This document shows, piece by piece, positions 46,344 to 55,539 of a stretch of DNA of 64,000 nucleotides. The stretch is from Pseudomonas azadiae. Lineage in GTDB: Bacteria; Pseudomonadota; Gammaproteobacteria; Pseudomonadales; Pseudomonadaceae. The position numbers and the translations under genes are program-made. The stretch spans positions 1,612,001-1,676,000 of the forward strand of contig NZ_JAHSTY010000001.1 in assembly GCF_019145355.1 (NCBI RefSeq), given 5' to 3'. The first letter of the stretch is position 1, and each line of letters starts with the position of its first letter. The notes under the pieces are model-generated. The model saw only the letters and a program-made list of their open reading frames with translations, was not told where the DNA came from and searched no databases.

Positions 46344-47629
46344 TGATTCGACGTTCCTGGCGGTATGTATTGGCCCTGATAGTGCTGCTCGCCCTGATCG
46401 CGGGTGGCGGCTTCTGGTACTGGAACCGCCCTGCCCCGCAGCCGGCCCTGGAGCAACTGCCCCAGGCCGACGGCTCGGTCATGACCCGCGTGACCCCGAA
46501 CGGCACGCCCAGAGCCCGCGTGGCCGTGGCCGTGATGGCCGATGAGCGCCTGACCGACAGCCAACTGATAGCCTTGAGCCTGGGCGGCAAGGCACAGATC
46601 GTCCAGGTGATCCTGCCCAAGGATGATTGCAAGCTGCAGGAACAGGCGCTGCAAAGCGCACTGGACCAATTGAAAGGCCCGGCGACCCTGGTCAGCGGCA
46701 TCGGTCCTGGCGCGGCGCTCGCCTGGCGCTGGCTTGCCAGCCAGAATGACGACAAGGCCAATGCCATCTCCGTCGGCTTCGCGTTGGTGCAGGAAGGCTG
46801 CAAGCACCCCCTGCCGAAAACCGCAGCACACGGCAATTGGCTGGTGGCCTGGAACGACAACCCTGACGATGAGAGCGCCAGTTTCGTACGCGACACACCA
46901 CGCGCCACCACCAGCATCAGCGACTACGACATTCATTACCCGCAGGTGCTGAACAACGAGCTGCGCAAGCAACTGGTGGGTTCGGACAACGGCGGCCTGG
47001 CGATTCCGGTGGTTGAAGTACCGGCCGGCCAAGCCAATGACACCGTCACCCTGTTCCTTTCAGGTGACGGCGGCTGGCGTGATCTGGACCGCGACGTAGC
47101 CGCAGAGATGGCCAAGATCGGCTACCCGGTGGTGGGCATCGACACCCTGCGCTACTACTGGCAGCACAAGACCCCGGAACAAAGCGCCAAGGACCTGACC
47201 GAGCTGATGCAGCACTACCGGCAGAAATGGGGCACCAAGCGCTTCGTGCTGACCGGTTACTCGTTCGGTGCCGATGTATTGCCAGCCATCTATAACCGCA
47301 TGCCGGCAAACGAGCAGCAACGCGTGGATGCAATCATCCTGCTGGCGTTCGCGCGCACCGGCAGCTTTGAAATCGAAGTGGAAGGCTGGCTGGGTAACGC
47401 CGGCAAAGAAGCCGCCACGGGCCCGGAGATGGCCAAGCTGCCGGCTGACAAAGTGGTGTGTATCTACGGCGCCGAAGAAGTCGACGAGAGCGGCTGCACG
47501 GACAAGACGGCGGTGGGTGAAGCCTTGAAGCTGCCGGGTGGCCATCACTTCGACGAGAACTACCCGGCGCTGGCCAAGCGCTTGGTGGATATCATCGTGA
47601 AGCATCAAGCCAAGGATAAAGCTGAATAG
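46343..47629 (+). CDS. AcvB/VirJ-like alpha/beta hydrolase (alanyl-phosphatidylglycerol hydrolase type)
   Basis: 428 residues. One membrane segment at residues about 7-28 (YVLALIVLLALIAGGGFWYW) then a periplasmic region with two parts; the second is a VirJ-type alpha/beta hydrolase with oxyanion region FLSGDGGWRDLDRD, nucleophile Ser307 in TGYSFGAD and a late His in GGHHFDENYP. Its start overlaps the mprF stop codon. The P. aeruginosa neighbour of mprF (PA0919) is known to hydrolyse alanyl-phosphatidylglycerol in the periplasm, so this one probably tunes the amount of modified lipid. Confidence 0.87.
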   Translation: MIRRSWRYVLALIVLLALIAGGGFWYWNRPAPQPALEQLPQADGSVMTRVTPNGTPRARVAVAVMADERLTDSQLIALSLGGKAQIVQVILPKDDCKLQEQALQSALDQLKGPATLVSGIGPGAALAWRWLASQNDDKANAISVGFALVQEGCKHPLPKTAAHGNWLVAWNDNPDDESASFVRDTPRATTSISDYDIHYPQVLNNELRKQLVGSDNGGLAIPVVEVPAGQANDTVTLFLSGDGGWRDLDRDVAAEMAKIGYPVVGIDTLRYYWQHKTPEQSAKDLTELMQHYRQKWGTKRFVLTGYSFGADVLPAIYNRMPANEQQRVDAIILLAFARTGSFEIEVEGWLGNAGKEAATGPEMAKLPADKVVCIYGAEEVDESGCTDKTAVGEALKLPGGHHFDENYPALAKRLVDIIVKHQAKDKAE

Positions 47630-47652
47630 TCCAGGTTACATGCAAGACCCCA

Positions 47653-47743
47653 TGTGGGAGCGGGCTTGCTCGCGAATACGGAGTGTCAGTCAATGTTGCT
47701 GTGACTGATCCACCGCTTTCGCGAGCAAGCCCGCTCCCACATT
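47653..47743. repeat. REP pair, GCTCGCGAA variant
   Basis: Convergent GTGGGAGCGGGCTTGCTCGCGAA and TTCGCGAGCAAGCCCGCTCCCAC arms; same type as at 5941-6030 including the GTGACTGATCCACCG loop segment. Confidence 0.85.
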
Positions 47744-47765
47744 TGGATTTGGGGTGTTGCTGAAA

Positions 47766-49475
47766 TCAGCGCGGTTCGATATGGGCAATCATCAACTGCA
47801 CGGTTTCATTCCCACGAAACTCGTTCACATCCAGCTTGTAGGCCAACTCCACCCAACGCACCGTCGGGTTAGGCCAGACCTCACGGTCCACGCCGAACGC
47901 AATGCCATCGAGTTTCACCGACCCGCATTCGCTCTTGAGCACCACTTTCAGGTGCCGCTCGCCCACCACCCGCTGCTCCACCAACTGGAACACGCCGTGA
48001 AACAGCGGCTCGGGAAAGTGTTGCCCCCACGGGCCGGCGTGGCGCAATGCACGGGCCAGTTCCAGGTGAAACTCTTCCACCGCCAGGGTGCCGTCGGTCA
48101 GCAGCCGGCCGGTGAGATCCTCTTCGCACAACTGCCGACGCACCTCGGCATCAAAAGCCTCGGCAAACAGTGGGAAGTTCTCTTCACGCAGCGTCAGTCC
48201 CGCCGCCATGGCATGGCCGCCGTATTTGGCGATCAGGTTGGGATGCTGGCTCGCAACCACCGCCAGCGCATCACGGATGTGAAAACCCTGCACCGAGCGC
48301 CCTGAGCCCTTGAGCAGGCCATCGCCGGCGTCGGCGAAGGCGATGGTCGGGCGGAAATAGCGCTCCTTCATGCGCGAGGCGAGGATGCCGATTACGCCCT
48401 GGTGCCACTGCGGATCAAACAGGCATAAGCCGTAGGGCATCGACTCCACCGGCAAGTCCTTGAGCTGGGCCAGGGCTTCGCGCTGCATGCCTTGTTCGAT
48501 GGATTTGCGGTCCTGGTTCATGCCGTCCAACTGCGCCGCCATTTCCCGTGCGGCGGCGACGTCGGTGGTAAGCAGGCATTCGATGCCCAGGCTCATGTCA
48601 TCCAGGCGCCCGGCGGCGTTCAGGCGCGGCCCGAGGATAAAGCCCAGGTCGGTCGAAGTGATGCGCGCAGCGTCGCGCTTGGCCACTTCAAGGATCGCCT
48701 TGATCCCCGGGCGCGCCCGACCGGCGCGAATGCGCTCCAGGCCCTGATGTACGAGAATGCGATTGTTGGCGTCCAGGGGCACCACGTCGGCGACGCTGCC
48801 CAGGGCGACGAGGTCGAGCAGTTCGCCGATGTTCGGCTGGGGTGTGTTCGCGTACCAGCCCAGGCTGCGCAGGCGCGCACGCAAGGCCATCAGCACGTAA
48901 AAGATCACGCCAACGCCCGCCAGGGCCTTGCTCGGGAACTCGCAGCCGGGCTGGTTCGGGTTGACGATCGCATCGGCCGCCGGCAATTGATCGCCGGGCA
49001 AGTGGTGGTCGGTCACCAGTACCTGCAAGCCCGCCGCTTTCGCCGCCGCCACGCCTTCGACGCTGGAAATGCCGTTGTCCACGGTAATCAACAACTGCGG
49101 CTCACGCTGCAGGGCCACGGCGACAATCTCCGGGGTCAGGCCGTAGCCGTACTCGAAGCGATTGGGCACCAGGTAGTCGACATGGGCCGCGCCGAGCAGG
49201 CGCAGGCCCAAGGTGCCCACGGTGCTGGCGGTGGCGCCATCGGCGTCGAAGTCGCCGACGATGAGGATGCGCTGGCGCTGCTCCAGTGCCGTCACCAGCA
49301 AGTCCACCGCCGCGTCGATCCCCTTGAGCTGCTGATAGGGAATCAACCGCGCCAGGCTTTTATCCAGCTCGGCCTCGGACTGCACCCCGCGCGCGGCATA
49401 CAGACGGGTCAACAGCGGGGGCAATTCACCAAGAAACGGCAGGACAGCGGGCAACGGGCGGGGATCGATACGCAT
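47766..49475 (-). CDS. recJ: Single-stranded-DNA exonuclease RecJ
   Basis: 569 residues. DHH phosphoesterase core: VGDFDADGATAS (motif I), VTDHHLPGD (DHH motif III), later KYGGHAMAAGLTL of the DHHA1 domain, and a C-terminal OB-like domain. It degrades single strands 5' to 3' in recombination and mismatch repair. Length and motifs are intact. It is followed downstream (minus strand) by a REP pair. In many Pseudomonas it lies near thrC, as here. Confidence 0.97.
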   Translation of the reverse strand: MRIDPRPLPAVLPFLGELPPLLTRLYAARGVQSEAELDKSLARLIPYQQLKGIDAAVDLLVTALEQRQRILIVGDFDADGATASTVGTLGLRLLGAAHVDYLVPNRFEYGYGLTPEIVAVALQREPQLLITVDNGISSVEGVAAAKAAGLQVLVTDHHLPGDQLPAADAIVNPNQPGCEFPSKALAGVGVIFYVLMALRARLRSLGWYANTPQPNIGELLDLVALGSVADVVPLDANNRILVHQGLERIRAGRARPGIKAILEVAKRDAARITSTDLGFILGPRLNAAGRLDDMSLGIECLLTTDVAAAREMAAQLDGMNQDRKSIEQGMQREALAQLKDLPVESMPYGLCLFDPQWHQGVIGILASRMKERYFRPTIAFADAGDGLLKGSGRSVQGFHIRDALAVVASQHPNLIAKYGGHAMAAGLTLREENFPLFAEAFDAEVRRQLCEEDLTGRLLTDGTLAVEEFHLELARALRHAGPWGQHFPEPLFHGVFQLVEQRVVGERHLKVVLKSECGSVKLDGIAFGVDREVWPNPTVRWVELAYKLDVNEFRGNETVQLMIAHIEPR

Positions 49476-49542
49476 GGGGTGACGAAAACTTCTCTACTGA
49501 TACAACGGTTAAACAACAATCCTGCAAACGGTACAGACCTGA

Positions 49543-49630
49543 TGTGGGAGCTGGCTTGCCTGCGATGCGGACGGCTCGGTGAACCAGTTACACCGCGGCG
49601 ATACAATCGCGGGCAAGCCCGCTCCCACAC
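49543..49630. repeat. REP pair
   Basis: Convergent GTGGGAGCTGGCTTGCCTGCGATG and ATCGCGGGCAAGCCCGCTCCCAC arms between yaeQ and recJ, inside a run of minus-strand genes. Confidence 0.85.
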
Positions 49631-49648
49631 AAGCCGCTTCCCACCTTT

Positions 49649-50191
49649 TCAATCGCGTCCGCCGACCAGCCACTGCAATTGCACTTCATGCTGGCCACGG
49701 TCGTCGGTCACGAAGATCGTGCCTTCGCTGATCATCACATCCCACTTGATCACGCGGGGCATGTCTTTGGCCAGAACCTCCAGGATCTCCTGCGGCACGG
49801 CGGCGATGTGCACGTTCTTCAGGTTGTTCGCCACCGGCACCACCTTGCCTTCCCAGACACGCAGGCTGCCGTAGGCCAGCAGGCTGGTGCGTTCGGTGCG
49901 GCGCGAGCACCAGGTCAGGCGATCGGCATCGGGCTGGCCCACTTCGATCCAGTGCAACACGCGATCATCCAGGCTTTTTTCCCACAGGGCCGGTTCGTCT
50001 ACATCTGACAGGCCACGGCCGAACGACAACTGCTCGTTGTACCAGAGGGCGTAGGCCAGCAGACGCACGGTCATGCGCTCTTCGGTTTCCGACGGGTGGC
50101 GGGCAATGGTCTGTTTGACGCTCTCGTACACCGAACGATCAAGGTCGGTGAGGTTGAGTTCGAATTTGTAGGTCGTGGACGGCTGGGCCAT
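49649..50191 (-). CDS. yaeQ: YaeQ family protein
   Basis: 180 residues, standard length. The family, of PD-(D/E)XK-nuclease-like fold, is recognised by KFELNLTDLDRSVYESVKQT at the N terminus, MTVRLLAYALWYNEQLSFGRG, and DRVLHWIEVGQPDADRL. Overproduction of the enterobacterial member compensates for RfaH loss, but its true role is unknown. Stand-alone gene oriented with recJ; a divergent CoA-transferase gene lies 148 bases away. Confidence 0.93.
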   Translation of the reverse strand: MAQPSTTYKFELNLTDLDRSVYESVKQTIARHPSETEERMTVRLLAYALWYNEQLSFGRGLSDVDEPALWEKSLDDRVLHWIEVGQPDADRLTWCSRRTERTSLLAYGSLRVWEGKVVPVANNLKNVHIAAVPQEILEVLAKDMPRVIKWDVMISEGTIFVTDDRGQHEVQLQWLVGGRD

Positions 50192-50339
50192 GAACGGACT
50201 TCTAGAGACAGGGAAAGGCGGCCAGTCTAACCGATGGCGAGGCGATTCAACGAATCCTGCGCTGCATCAGGCTTATCCTTGAACGGCCCGCCTATGTTAA
50301 AAGGCATCACACCACCGCCCTGCGCAGACAAGGATCTCC

Positions 50340-51539
50340 ATGTCGTTTAATGCCAAACCGCTTGCCGGCCTGAAAGTCATCGAACTCGGCACCCTGATCG
50401 CCGGCCCGTTCGCCTCACGGATCTGCGCCGAATTCGGCGCCGAGGTCATCAAGGTCGAATCGCCGGACGGTGGCGACCCACTGCGCAAATGGCGCAAGTT
50501 GTACGAGGGCACTTCGCTGTGGTGGTTCGTGCAGGCGCGCAACAAGCAGTCGCTGACGCTGAACCTCAAGCACCCCGACGGCCTGGCCATCCTCAAGCAG
50601 TTGCTGGCGGACGCCGACATCCTGATCGAAAACTTCCGCCCCGGCGTGCTGGAAAAGCTCGGCCTGAGCTGGGAAACCCTGCATGCGCTCAACCCAAAAC
50701 TGGTGATGGTGCGCCTCTCCGGCTTCGGGCAGACCGGGCCGATGAAAGACCAGCCAGGGTTCGGCGCGGTGGGTGAATCCATGGGAGGCCTGCGCTACAT
50801 CACCGGCTTCGAAGACCGCCCGCCCGTGCGCACCGGCATTTCCATCGGCGACTCGATCGCGGCACTGTGGGCAGTGATCGGCGCATTGATGGCGCTGCGT
50901 CATCGCGAAGTCAACGGCGGCCTCGGCCAGGTCGTGGATGTGGCGCTGTACGAAGCCATCTTTGCCATGATGGAAAGCATGATCCCCGAGTTTGACGTGT
51001 TCGGCTTTATTCGCGAGCGCACCGGCAACATCATGCCGGGTATCACCCCGTCCTCGATCCACACCAGCGCCGACGGCAAGCATGTACAGATAGGCGCCAA
51101 CGGCGATGCGATCTTCAAGCGCTTCATGACAGCCATTGGCCGCGAAGACTTGGCCAACGACCCTGTGCTTGCTGGCAATGACGGGCGCGATAGTCGTCGT
51201 GACGAGCTGTACGGGGTGATCGATCGCTGGGTCAACTCTCTGACACTGGACCAAGTGATAGAGGCCCTGAACAAGGCACAAGTGCCCGCCAGCCGGATCT
51301 ACAGCGCCGAAGACATGCTGGGCGACCCGCAGTTTCTCGCCCGGGAAATGTTCCTCAAAGCCCAGCTTCCCGACGGCAAGGCATTCAAGATGCCCGGCAT
51401 CGTACCCAAACTATCGGACACGCCCGGCAGCTGTGAATGGGTAGGGCCGCAATTGGGCGAGCACAACAGCCTGGTGCTCGGCAAGTTGGGGTACGACGCC
51501 GCAGCCATCACGCGCCTGCGCGAACAAGGCGCCATCTGA
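50340..51539 (+). CDS. CaiB/BaiF (family III) CoA transferase
   Basis: 399 residues. GLKVIELGTLIAGPFASRICAEFGAEVIKVE at the N terminus, SLTLNLKHPDG, the SGFGQTGP loop, and catalytic Asp in VVDVALYEAIFAMME are characteristic of family III transferases, which move CoA between carboxylic acids as an interlocked dimer. No substrate-specific neighbours are present, so the acid cannot be named. Monocistronic by position. Confidence 0.93.
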   Translation: MSFNAKPLAGLKVIELGTLIAGPFASRICAEFGAEVIKVESPDGGDPLRKWRKLYEGTSLWWFVQARNKQSLTLNLKHPDGLAILKQLLADADILIENFRPGVLEKLGLSWETLHALNPKLVMVRLSGFGQTGPMKDQPGFGAVGESMGGLRYITGFEDRPPVRTGISIGDSIAALWAVIGALMALRHREVNGGLGQVVDVALYEAIFAMMESMIPEFDVFGFIRERTGNIMPGITPSSIHTSADGKHVQIGANGDAIFKRFMTAIGREDLANDPVLAGNDGRDSRRDELYGVIDRWVNSLTLDQVIEALNKAQVPASRIYSAEDMLGDPQFLAREMFLKAQLPDGKAFKMPGIVPKLSDTPGSCEWVGPQLGEHNSLVLGKLGYDAAAITRLREQGAI

Positions 51540-51568
51540 CGCCGCGGCGCGCGGTAAACCGTAGGCAA

Positions 51569-51606
51569 AAAGAAACCCCGAAGCGTGGGGAGACACTTCG
51601 GGGTTA
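51569..51606 (-). terminator. Terminator of the DUF3509 gene
   Basis: AACCCCGAAG pairs with CTTCGGGGTT around a 14-17-base loop; on the minus strand it is followed by TTTCTTTTT. Confidence 0.75.
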
Positions 51607-51725
51607 AACGTGGCCTTACAATGACCAGTACAACAAGCCACAAGCACCGGAGCACAATGCTTGCTCTTGCTGTTACGAACTCTGACCGGCCGCGTTATGG
51701 GAAGTTTCCACGCTTAAACAATTCT

Positions 51726-52010
51726 TCATGCAGCCGCAGCGCCGCGGGTTTGGGCCGCGTTGCGCATCGCTGCGATGACCGAGGGTTCCAGGCGCCCTTC
51801 GGCAATCTTCAGGTCGCGCAACAGGCAGTCGACCACATCCACCAGCACGCGCTTGTCCATCAGCTGAGCACGGTCGACTTCACGCTCGACCACGATAGCG
51901 CCGGCAGGATTCTTCACGGTCACCAGGCACTCGTCCTGCACACCAGAGGTGGTCAGCGTAACCTGATAAGGGCTCAGTGCTTCTTCGAGCAATAGGCTGA
52001 TACTTTCCAT
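51726..52010 (-). CDS. DUF3509 family small protein
   Basis: 94 residues from MESISLLLEEALSPYQVTL; a GTG four codons upstream is an alternative. Matches by eye the DUF3509 pattern of small Pseudomonas proteins: an N-terminal helix with SPYQV, a beta pair (ECLVTVKNPAGAIVVEREV), then QLMDKRVLVDVVDCLLRDLKIAEGRL. The function is unknown. Ends 120 bases before its terminator. Several paralogues usually occur in one genome. Confidence 0.78.
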   Translation of the reverse strand: MESISLLLEEALSPYQVTLTTSGVQDECLVTVKNPAGAIVVEREVDRAQLMDKRVLVDVVDCLLRDLKIAEGRLEPSVIAAMRNAAQTRGAAAA

Positions 52011-52324
52011 CTCGATCACCACTCAATAGTTCGGGAACAATCGTTTCAACGGGGTGCCGCATCTATCCTAAGTGACTGGTTGTGACGTAGGAAAGTTCGC
52101 TTTTTCGTCTTTCAAGGGTTGTCGGGGGATGACGTATCCAGCATGCGCTTGCAACATGACAGGCAAAAAACGGCGGCACATAACTGCTTACGCAATGAGT
52201 TGCTGTTTTGGGGTTCGCCGGGCGCGCAAGCCGGGGGTGAATCCTATACTCGGTGAGCGCTGATCACTCTGCCGTGCGGGCAAGAGCGCATGTCAAAAGG
52301 CCCTTATTGCGAAGGATGAAGATA
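52011..52324. other. 314-base spacer with no convincing gene
   Basis: Between divergent small genes. Somewhat less GC-rich than the surroundings. It must hold promoters for both; a 63-codon frame at 52072-52263 has no ribosome site and Cys-rich random-looking content, so I do not call it. Confidence 0.6.
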
Positions 52325-52546
52325 ATGGTGGAACAAAATGAACAGCAAGCGTCGATGGAGAAGATGCATGCCGATGTACGGCGCATCTATGCCGAAATAT
52401 CACGCATGCAGGCTGAGCAAGACAAGCTCAAATCGGAATCCCTGAAGATAAACTGCGAAACTTTCTGGTATCCCATGGGCGTAGCGATGGCCGTGGTCGC
52501 AACGATTGCTTCAATCACCGGAGTGGCTATTAAACTGCTCTTGTAA
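52325..52546 (+). CDS. Small coiled-coil plus single-span membrane protein, 73 aa
   Basis: 73 residues from MVEQNEQQASMEK, start supported by GAAGGA 8 bases upstream. Residues 8-43 form an amphipathic charged helix likely to be a coiled coil (MHADVRRIYAEISRMQAEQD); residues about 50-72 are one membrane span (PMGVAMAVVATIASITGVAI). The membrane span is at the very C terminus, so the protein looks tail-anchored with the coiled coil in the cytosol. I do not recognise the family. It is a single gene next to the thrC terminator. Confidence 0.72.
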   Translation: MVEQNEQQASMEKMHADVRRIYAEISRMQAEQDKLKSESLKINCETFWYPMGVAMAVVATIASITGVAIKLLL

Positions 52547-52573
52547 ACAGCACGTTGCCGGGCCTGCCATAAA

Positions 52574-52612
52574 CAAAAAACGCCGCTGACCCAAGGAAGG
52601 GAAAGCGGCGTT
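52574..52612 (-). terminator. Terminator of hom-thrC
   Basis: AACGCCGCT pairs with AGCGGCGTT and is followed on the minus strand by TTTTTTG, 20 bases past the thrC stop codon. Confidence 0.85.
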
Positions 52613-52631
52613 CTTATCTACGCGGCCTGCC

Positions 52632-54041
52632 TTACAGCGGCTTGCCCCGGTTGCCATGCTGGCTCACGAACGCCTGCACCGCCTTCAGGTCATTGACCAA
52701 CACCGTGCAGCGCTCTTCACGCTCGAACAGATCCGCCAGGTGCTGCGGCAGTTCCAGCGCCTTGCCAACGCCCGCCTTCTCCACCGCTTCCGGGAATTTG
52801 ACCGGGTGGGCGGTGCCCAGGATCACCATTGGGATATCCAGGCTGCGACGGCATTCGCGGGCAGCCTTCACGCCGATAGCGGTGTGCGGGTCCAGCAGCT
52901 CGCCGGTCTGGGCGTAGACCTGTGCGATGGTTTCGCAGGTCTGCGCATCGTCCACGGCCAGGGAATCGAACAGCTTGCGGGTTTCGGTCCAGCGCTCTTG
53001 CTCGACGCTGAAACCGCCACCGCTTTTGAAGGTGTCCATCAGCCCGGCAATGGCTGCGCCGTTGCGACCGTGCATATCGAACAGCAGGCGTTCGAAGTTC
53101 GACGAGACCATGATGTCCATGGACGGCGACAGCGTGGCGTGCAGGGTTTCCTTGACGTAGCCGTTACCGCTCATGAAGCGGTGCAGGATGTCATTGCGGT
53201 TGGTGGCGACGATCAACTGGTTGATCGGCAGGCCCATGTTGCGCGCCAGGTAGCCGGCGAAGATGTCGCCGAAGTTGCCGGTCGGCACTGAGAACGACAC
53301 CGAACGCGCCGGCCCGCCCAACTGCAGCGATGCGTGGAAGTAGTAGACGATCTGGGCCATGATCCGCGCCCAGTTGATCGAGTTCACCGCCACCAGGCGC
53401 GTGCCTTTGAGGAAGCTCTGGTCGGCGAAGCTGTTCTTGACCATTTCCTGGCAGTCATCGAAGTTGCCTTCGATGGCAATGTTGTGGATGTTCTCACCGA
53501 AGATGCTGGTCATCTGGCGACGCTGCACTTCGGACACACGCTGGTGCGGGTGCAGGATGAAGATGTCGACGTTTTCGCAGTGCTTGCAGCCTTCGATGGC
53601 AGCCGATCCGGTATCACCGGACGTAGCGCCCATGATCACCACGCGCTCGCCGCGCTTTTCCAACACGTAGTCGAGCAGGCGACCGAGCAGTTGCAGGGCG
53701 AAATCCTTGAACGCCAGGGTCGGGCCGTGGAACAGCTCCAGCACCCACTCGTTGCCGTTCAGTTGGCGCAGAGGCGCGATGGCACTGTGGGAAAACACGC
53801 CGTACGTGTCTTCGAGGATCTTCTTGAAATCCGCATCCGGAATGCTGCCGGTGACGAACGGGCGCATCACCCGGAACGCCAGCTCGTGGTACGGCAAGCC
53901 GGCCCAGGAGGCGATCTCCTCCTGGGTGAAGCGTGGCAGGTTTTCCGGCACGTACAGGCCGCCGTCGGTGGCAAGGCCTGTGAGCAAGACGTCTTCGAAA
54001 TTCAGGGCCGGTGCCTGGCCGCGGGTGCTGATATAACGCAT
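52632..54041 (-). CDS. thrC: Threonine synthase
   Basis: 469 residues from MRYISTRGQAPALNFEDVLL with AGAGGA upstream. Pyridoxal-phosphate enzyme of fold type II: the PLP lysine lies in PTLAFKDFALQLLG, and ATSGDTGSAAIEG binds the phosphate. It turns O-phosphohomoserine into threonine. Follows hom by 66 bases on the same strand, giving the usual Pseudomonas hom-thrC unit with a terminator after it. Confidence 0.98.
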   Translation of the reverse strand: MRYISTRGQAPALNFEDVLLTGLATDGGLYVPENLPRFTQEEIASWAGLPYHELAFRVMRPFVTGSIPDADFKKILEDTYGVFSHSAIAPLRQLNGNEWVLELFHGPTLAFKDFALQLLGRLLDYVLEKRGERVVIMGATSGDTGSAAIEGCKHCENVDIFILHPHQRVSEVQRRQMTSIFGENIHNIAIEGNFDDCQEMVKNSFADQSFLKGTRLVAVNSINWARIMAQIVYYFHASLQLGGPARSVSFSVPTGNFGDIFAGYLARNMGLPINQLIVATNRNDILHRFMSGNGYVKETLHATLSPSMDIMVSSNFERLLFDMHGRNGAAIAGLMDTFKSGGGFSVEQERWTETRKLFDSLAVDDAQTCETIAQVYAQTGELLDPHTAIGVKAARECRRSLDIPMVILGTAHPVKFPEAVEKAGVGKALELPQHLADLFEREERCTVLVNDLKAVQAFVSQHGNRGKPL

Positions 54042-54107
54042 GACTGGTTCCTCTAAACATTCCAGAACAGAGGCCGCCGAACGCACGGGGCCCCTTGAAC
54101 AAATCGG

Positions 54108-55412
54108 TTAGTTCAAGTGTTCGACGCGAATCCGCACCACTGGGCCGACTACGCCCTGCAGGGCTTCCAGGGCGGCGATGGCATCGTTGATGTGCTGTTC
54201 GAGCACGCGGTGGGTCAGCAGGATCATCGGCACCTGGCCGTTTTGCTCCTCGACTTCCTTCTGCATGATCGATTCGATGTTGATCCCGCGCTCCGACAGG
54301 ATACTGGCCACCTGAGCCAATACGCCCGGGTGATCCTGGGCCTGGATGCGCAGGTAGTAGGCGCTTTCGCAGGCTTCGATCGGCAGGATCGGGTGCGCCG
54401 ACAGCGAGTCCGGCTGGAAGGCCAGGTGCGGTACGCGGTTTTCCGGGTCGCTGGTCATGGCGCGAACCACGTCCACCAGGTCGGCGATCACCGACGAAGC
54501 GGTCGGCTCCATGCCGGCGCCGGCGCCGTAGAACAAGGTCGAACCGGCGGCGTCGCCATTGACCATCACCGCGTTCATCACGCCATTGACGTTGGCGATC
54601 AGGCGGTCGGCCGGGATCAGCGTCGGGTGCACACGCAGCTCGATACCCGCTGGCGTGCTGCGTGCAACGCCCAGGTGCTTGATGCGGTAGCCCAGGGCTT
54701 CGGCGTAGTTCACGTCGGCGGTGGTCAGCTGGGTGATGCCTTCGGTGTAGGCCTTGTCGAACTGCAACGGTATACCAAAGGCGATGGACGCCAGGATGGT
54801 CAGCTTGTGCGCCGCGTCGATACCTTCCACGTCAAAGGTCGGGTCGGCTTCGGCGTAACCCAGGGCCTGGGCTTCGGCCAGCACGTCTTCGAAGGTACGG
54901 CCCTTCTCGCGCATTTCGGTGAGGATGAAGTTACCGGTGCCGTTGATGATGCCGGCGACCCAGTTGATGCGGTTGGCGGACAGGCCTTCACGAATCGCCT
55001 TGATCACCGGGATGCCGCCGGCCACCGCCGCTTCGAACGCGACGATCACACCCTTCTCGCGCGCCTTGGCGAAGATCTCGTTGCCGTGCACGGCGATCAG
55101 CGCCTTGTTGGCGGTGACCACGTGCTTGCCGTTCTCGATGGCCTTGAGCACCAGCTCGCGGGCCACGGTGTAGCCGCCCACCAGTTCGATGACGATATCG
55201 ATTTCAGGGTTGGTGGCCACGGCGAAGACATCGTTGGTAATGGCAATACCGGTCGTTTCGAACTGAGGCTTTGGCGAACGCGTGGCAATTTGCGCCACTT
55301 CAATCCCACGGCCTGCGCGGCGGGAAATTTCCTCAGCGTTACGCTGAAGTACGTTGAGGGTACCGCCACCGACGGTCCCTAACCCACAGATGCCTACTTT
55401 GACCGGTTTCAC
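54108..55412 (-). CDS. hom: Homoserine dehydrogenase
   Basis: 434 residues, GTG start behind GGGGAG. Rossmann motif GICGLGTVGGGT, substrate domain with GIINGTGNFILTEM and DAAHKLTILA, and a C-terminal ACT domain (YYLRIQAQDHPGVLAQVA) for feedback by threonine. Reduces aspartate semialdehyde to homoserine. It is monofunctional, with no fused aspartokinase. dsbC lies upstream in the same direction, separated by a likely terminator. Confidence 0.98.
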   Translation of the reverse strand: MKPVKVGICGLGTVGGGTLNVLQRNAEEISRRAGRGIEVAQIATRSPKPQFETTGIAITNDVFAVATNPEIDIVIELVGGYTVARELVLKAIENGKHVVTANKALIAVHGNEIFAKAREKGVIVAFEAAVAGGIPVIKAIREGLSANRINWVAGIINGTGNFILTEMREKGRTFEDVLAEAQALGYAEADPTFDVEGIDAAHKLTILASIAFGIPLQFDKAYTEGITQLTTADVNYAEALGYRIKHLGVARSTPAGIELRVHPTLIPADRLIANVNGVMNAVMVNGDAAGSTLFYGAGAGMEPTASSVIADLVDVVRAMTSDPENRVPHLAFQPDSLSAHPILPIEACESAYYLRIQAQDHPGVLAQVASILSERGINIESIMQKEVEEQNGQVPMILLTHRVLEQHINDAIAALEALQGVVGPVVRIRVEHLN

Positions 55413-55452
55413 TGAAAACTCCCCATGAAACGGCCGACGCTAGGTCGGCCGT

Positions 55453-55478
55453 GGAAAACAGCCGCACAACCGCGGCTT
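55453..55478 (-). terminator. Probable terminator after dsbC
   Basis: Minus strand AGCCGCGGTTGTGCGGCT hairpin followed by GTTTTCC; lies between dsbC and hom. Confidence 0.5.
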
Positions 55479-55539
55479 TCAATTAGTGGCCCGCCGACTG
55501 TGCACGGGCCATGATCGTCAAAGGTTCGACGATGCTGGT

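Noticed and set aside
52072..52263. 63-codon plus-strand frame upstream of the 73-aa gene
   Set aside because: No ribosome site, Cys-rich random-looking product, and probably promoter DNA.
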